Shown in pieces: positions 5,597 through 6,633 of a stretch of 6,633 bases of DNA. Within the stretch, counting starts at the first letter, position 1; each line of letters begins with the position of its first letter. Under the pieces are notes generated by a model, which searched no databases, had not been told where the DNA came from, and saw only the letters and a program-made list of their open reading frames with translations. Source of the DNA: Sphaerochaetaceae bacterium (GTDB lineage Bacteria; Spirochaetota; Spirochaetia; Sphaerochaetales; Sphaerochaetaceae); NCBI GenBank assembly GCA_024405065.1, contig JAKSPF010000072.1, positions 1-6,633 on the forward strand. The letters are read 5' to 3'. The position numbers and the translations under genes were made by a program.

Positions 5597-6376
5597 TTAA
5601 GCTTCTTCCGGCAGATGAAACGCTTTGAGACTGTTTTTGTAAAGAATTTCAGTCATTTCTTCTTCATCAATTCCTTTCAGAAGAGAAATCACCTTTGCCG
5701 TTTCAGGCAAGTACTCCGGCTTGTTGCGCCTCTTTGAATATCTTGCCGGAACCATGAACGGTGCTTCACTTTCTATGAGAATCCTCTCAGGAGGAAGTTT
5801 CATCACGGTATCTGTGAGTTTTCTGATATTTCTGTATGTAATGTTTCCGGCAAAAGAAAAATACACCGGAAGATCAAGTGCCTGTTTTGCAAAGTTCCAA
5901 TCCTCCGAGTAGCAGTGAAAAACAGCCCCTTTGTCCGGAATTTTTGTTTTGAGAATATCAAGTATGTCTGCCCCTGCCTCTCTGTTGTGAATAATTACAG
6001 GCAAGTCTGTCTTTCTGGCAATTTCCAGATGTTTTATGAACAGTTCAACCTGAGTTGCTTTGGGTGCAAAATTCTTCACATAATCAAGACCGGTCTCTCC
6101 GATTGCCACAACTCTTGACAGTTTTACAAGTTCAGGAATCTTTGTTTCCCACCCAATGAGCTGATTTCCGCTTTCAGACGGTGAGACACCCACCGCATGG
6201 TAAACCTCACGCGCACTTCTGAGGTTACTGTAAATCTTGTCAAAGTCAGTCAGACTGTTGCATATTGAAATTATGTGCTTTACTCCTGCTCTTTTTGCAT
6301 ACTGCACGGCAAGAAGCTGTTCCAACTGATCATCATGAATAAGTCCCACATGACAGTGGGTATCAAAATAACGCAT
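5597..6376 (-). CDS. tatD: TatD-family metal-dependent hydrolase (putative DNase)
   Basis: TatD proteins are cytoplasmic TIM-barrel, divalent-metal enzymes, several of which have DNase activity. The 259-residue protein has the family length and motifs in order: FDTHCH (4-9) with metal-ligand H7 and H9, VAIGETGLDY (90-99) with E94, LPVIIHNREA (125-134) with H130, VFHCYSED (152-159) with H154, and IESEAPFMVP (201-210). The last motif is normally ETDxP with a metal/catalytic Asp; here that position is Glu (E204). The usual GxHP motif reads GVSP (63-66), so its His is Ser. Other ligands are intact, so it is likely folded and possibly active with altered chemistry. The ATG at 6376 is supported by AGAGG 8 nt upstream. 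It is the first gene of tatD-dusB, with a structured leader upstream. Confidence 0.93.
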   Translation of the reverse strand: MRYFDTHCHVGLIHDDQLEQLLAVQYAKRAGVKHIISICNSLTDFDKIYSNLRSAREVYHAVGVSPSESGNQLIGWETKIPELVKLSRVVAIGETGLDYVKNFAPKATQVELFIKHLEIARKTDLPVIIHNREAGADILDILKTKIPDKGAVFHCYSEDWNFAKQALDLPVYFSFAGNITYRNIRKLTDTVMKLPPERILIESEAPFMVPARYSKRRNKPEYLPETAKVISLLKGIDEEEMTEILYKNSLKAFHLPEEA

Positions 6377-6393
6377 TCAATTTTCCTCTCTGT

Positions 6394-6436
6394 ACGATGA
6401 GCAACTTCACAAGGTAGGATTTTTATTGCCCATCGT
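6394..6436 (-). promoter_or_regulatory. 43-nt stem-loop in the tatD leader
   Basis: An 11-bp stem is formed by ACGATGGGCAA and TTGCTCATCGT (tatD sense) around a 21-nt loop. The single departure from perfect DNA symmetry becomes a G-U pair in the tatD transcript and would be A-C on the other strand. The stem ends 17 nt before the tatD ATG, leaving the AGAGG ribosome binding site just outside it. With the predicted promoter, the stem-loop would sit at the very 5' end of the mRNA. It could stabilise the RNA or bind a regulator; no known riboswitch class is recognised. Confidence 0.5.
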
Positions 6437-6440
6437 TTAC

Positions 6441-6469
6441 AAACTAAACCAGATTGCCGATTATTGCAA
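6441..6469 (-). promoter_or_regulatory. Tentative promoter for tatD-dusB
   Basis: A -35-like TTGCAA (6469-6464) and a weak -10 TAGTTT (6446-6441) are separated by 17 bp. Transcription would start at about 6434, at the beginning of the leader stem-loop. Both boxes are imperfect, so another start site further upstream is possible. Confidence 0.3.
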
Positions 6470-6491
6470 CTTTTTTTTATTTTGAGCCAAT

Positions 6492-6518
6492 TTCAAAATT
6501 CCATTCATGAATTCTGAA
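6492..6518 (-). repeat. 27-nt inverted repeat upstream of tatD
   Basis: The arms TTCAGAATTC and GAATTTTGAA (minus sense) pair over 10 bp around a 7-nt loop. As in the tatD leader, the single asymmetry is a G-U pair in minus-strand RNA and an A-C mismatch in plus-strand RNA. A further small hairpin (TTGCC/GGCAA, 6520-6534) follows. No gene is assigned to this stretch. Confidence 0.4.
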
Positions 6519-6563
6519 CTTGCCTTTCCGGCAAAAAACACATTTTTGCTAACTTCATTATAG

Positions 6564-6611
6564 TGCAATGTCAAGGATACAATAAACGGCTTTGCCGTCC
6601 TTGACATTGCA
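6564..6611. repeat. 48-bp nested palindrome with 14-bp perfect arms
   Basis: The outer arms TGCAATGTCAAGGA (6564-6577) and TCCTTGACATTGCA (6598-6611) are perfect inverted copies. The 20-bp interior holds a second hairpin, CGGC-TTT-GCCG (6587-6597), directly against the right arm, leaving a one-sided 9-nt bulge (TACAATAAA). No good U tract follows in the minus direction and only GTTTT in the plus direction, so it is a poor match to an intrinsic terminator. It may be the tip of a small mobile repeat, an operator, or a structured RNA element. Confidence 0.6.
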
Positions 6612-6633
6612 GTTTTATGGTTGTAACTATTGT

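Noticed and set aside
6557..6574. TTGACA and TATAAT close together on the minus strand
   Set aside because: The boxes are separated by only 6 bp, far from the 16-18 bp needed, and a properly spaced -35 for this TATAAT is poor.
6601..6633. Possible plus-strand promoter (TTGACA) and ATG at 6617 leading off the right edge
   Set aside because: The matching -10 (TAACTA) is weak, the ATG has no ribosome binding site and only five codons are visible, so neither promoter nor gene can be supported.

Overview
The window holds housekeeping genes of a moderate-GC bacterium. The order ricT-rpsT-hup-lnt, with an HU-like gene directly after the S20 gene and an apolipoprotein N-acyltransferase behind it, resembles what I recall of spirochaetes (Treponema, Borrelia). 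My best guess is therefore a Treponema-like spirochaete, inferred from gene order and general protein resemblance without any database search.

Layout. Positions 3680 down to 1 form a minus-strand block read in the order ricT (RNA maturation / RNase Y partner family), rpsT (ribosomal protein S20), hup (HU/IHF DNA-binding protein), lnt (lipoprotein N-acylation) and the first 51 codons of a cinA-like gene, which runs off the left edge. From rpsT onward the genes are closely packed: 23 nt between rpsT and hup, 5 nt between hup and lnt, and a 4-base ATGA overlap between lnt and cinA. A well-formed promoter lies in the 111-bp gap between ricT and rpsT. No terminator is visible there, so rpsT can be served both by its own promoter and by read-through from ricT. 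A 14-bp hairpin followed by a U-rich stretch sits in codons 19-29 of lnt and could damp transcription past hup.

A 63-bp divergent gap (3681-3743) separates ricT from the only plus-strand gene, a lysophospholipid-acyltransferase-like protein (3744-4640). The two predicted promoters overlap and neither gene shows a convincing Shine-Dalgarno sequence. The acyltransferase gene converges with dusB (tRNA dihydrouridine synthase) and overlaps it tail to tail by 70 bp. dusB lies immediately behind tatD (TatD-family metal-dependent hydrolase) with a TAAATG junction, so tatD-dusB is a two-gene minus-strand operon.

The right end (6377-6633, 257 bp) has no convincing gene. It contains several inverted repeats: a 43-nt stem-loop in the likely tatD leader, a 27-nt stem-loop, a small 5-bp hairpin, and a 48-nt nested palindrome with 14-bp perfect arms. 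These non-coding structures, the cysteine-containing insertion in RicT, and departures from family consensus at key motif positions in the acyltransferase and TatD are the most interesting items. I found no mobile-element gene, CRISPR array, tRNA or rRNA, and no clear new multi-gene system.
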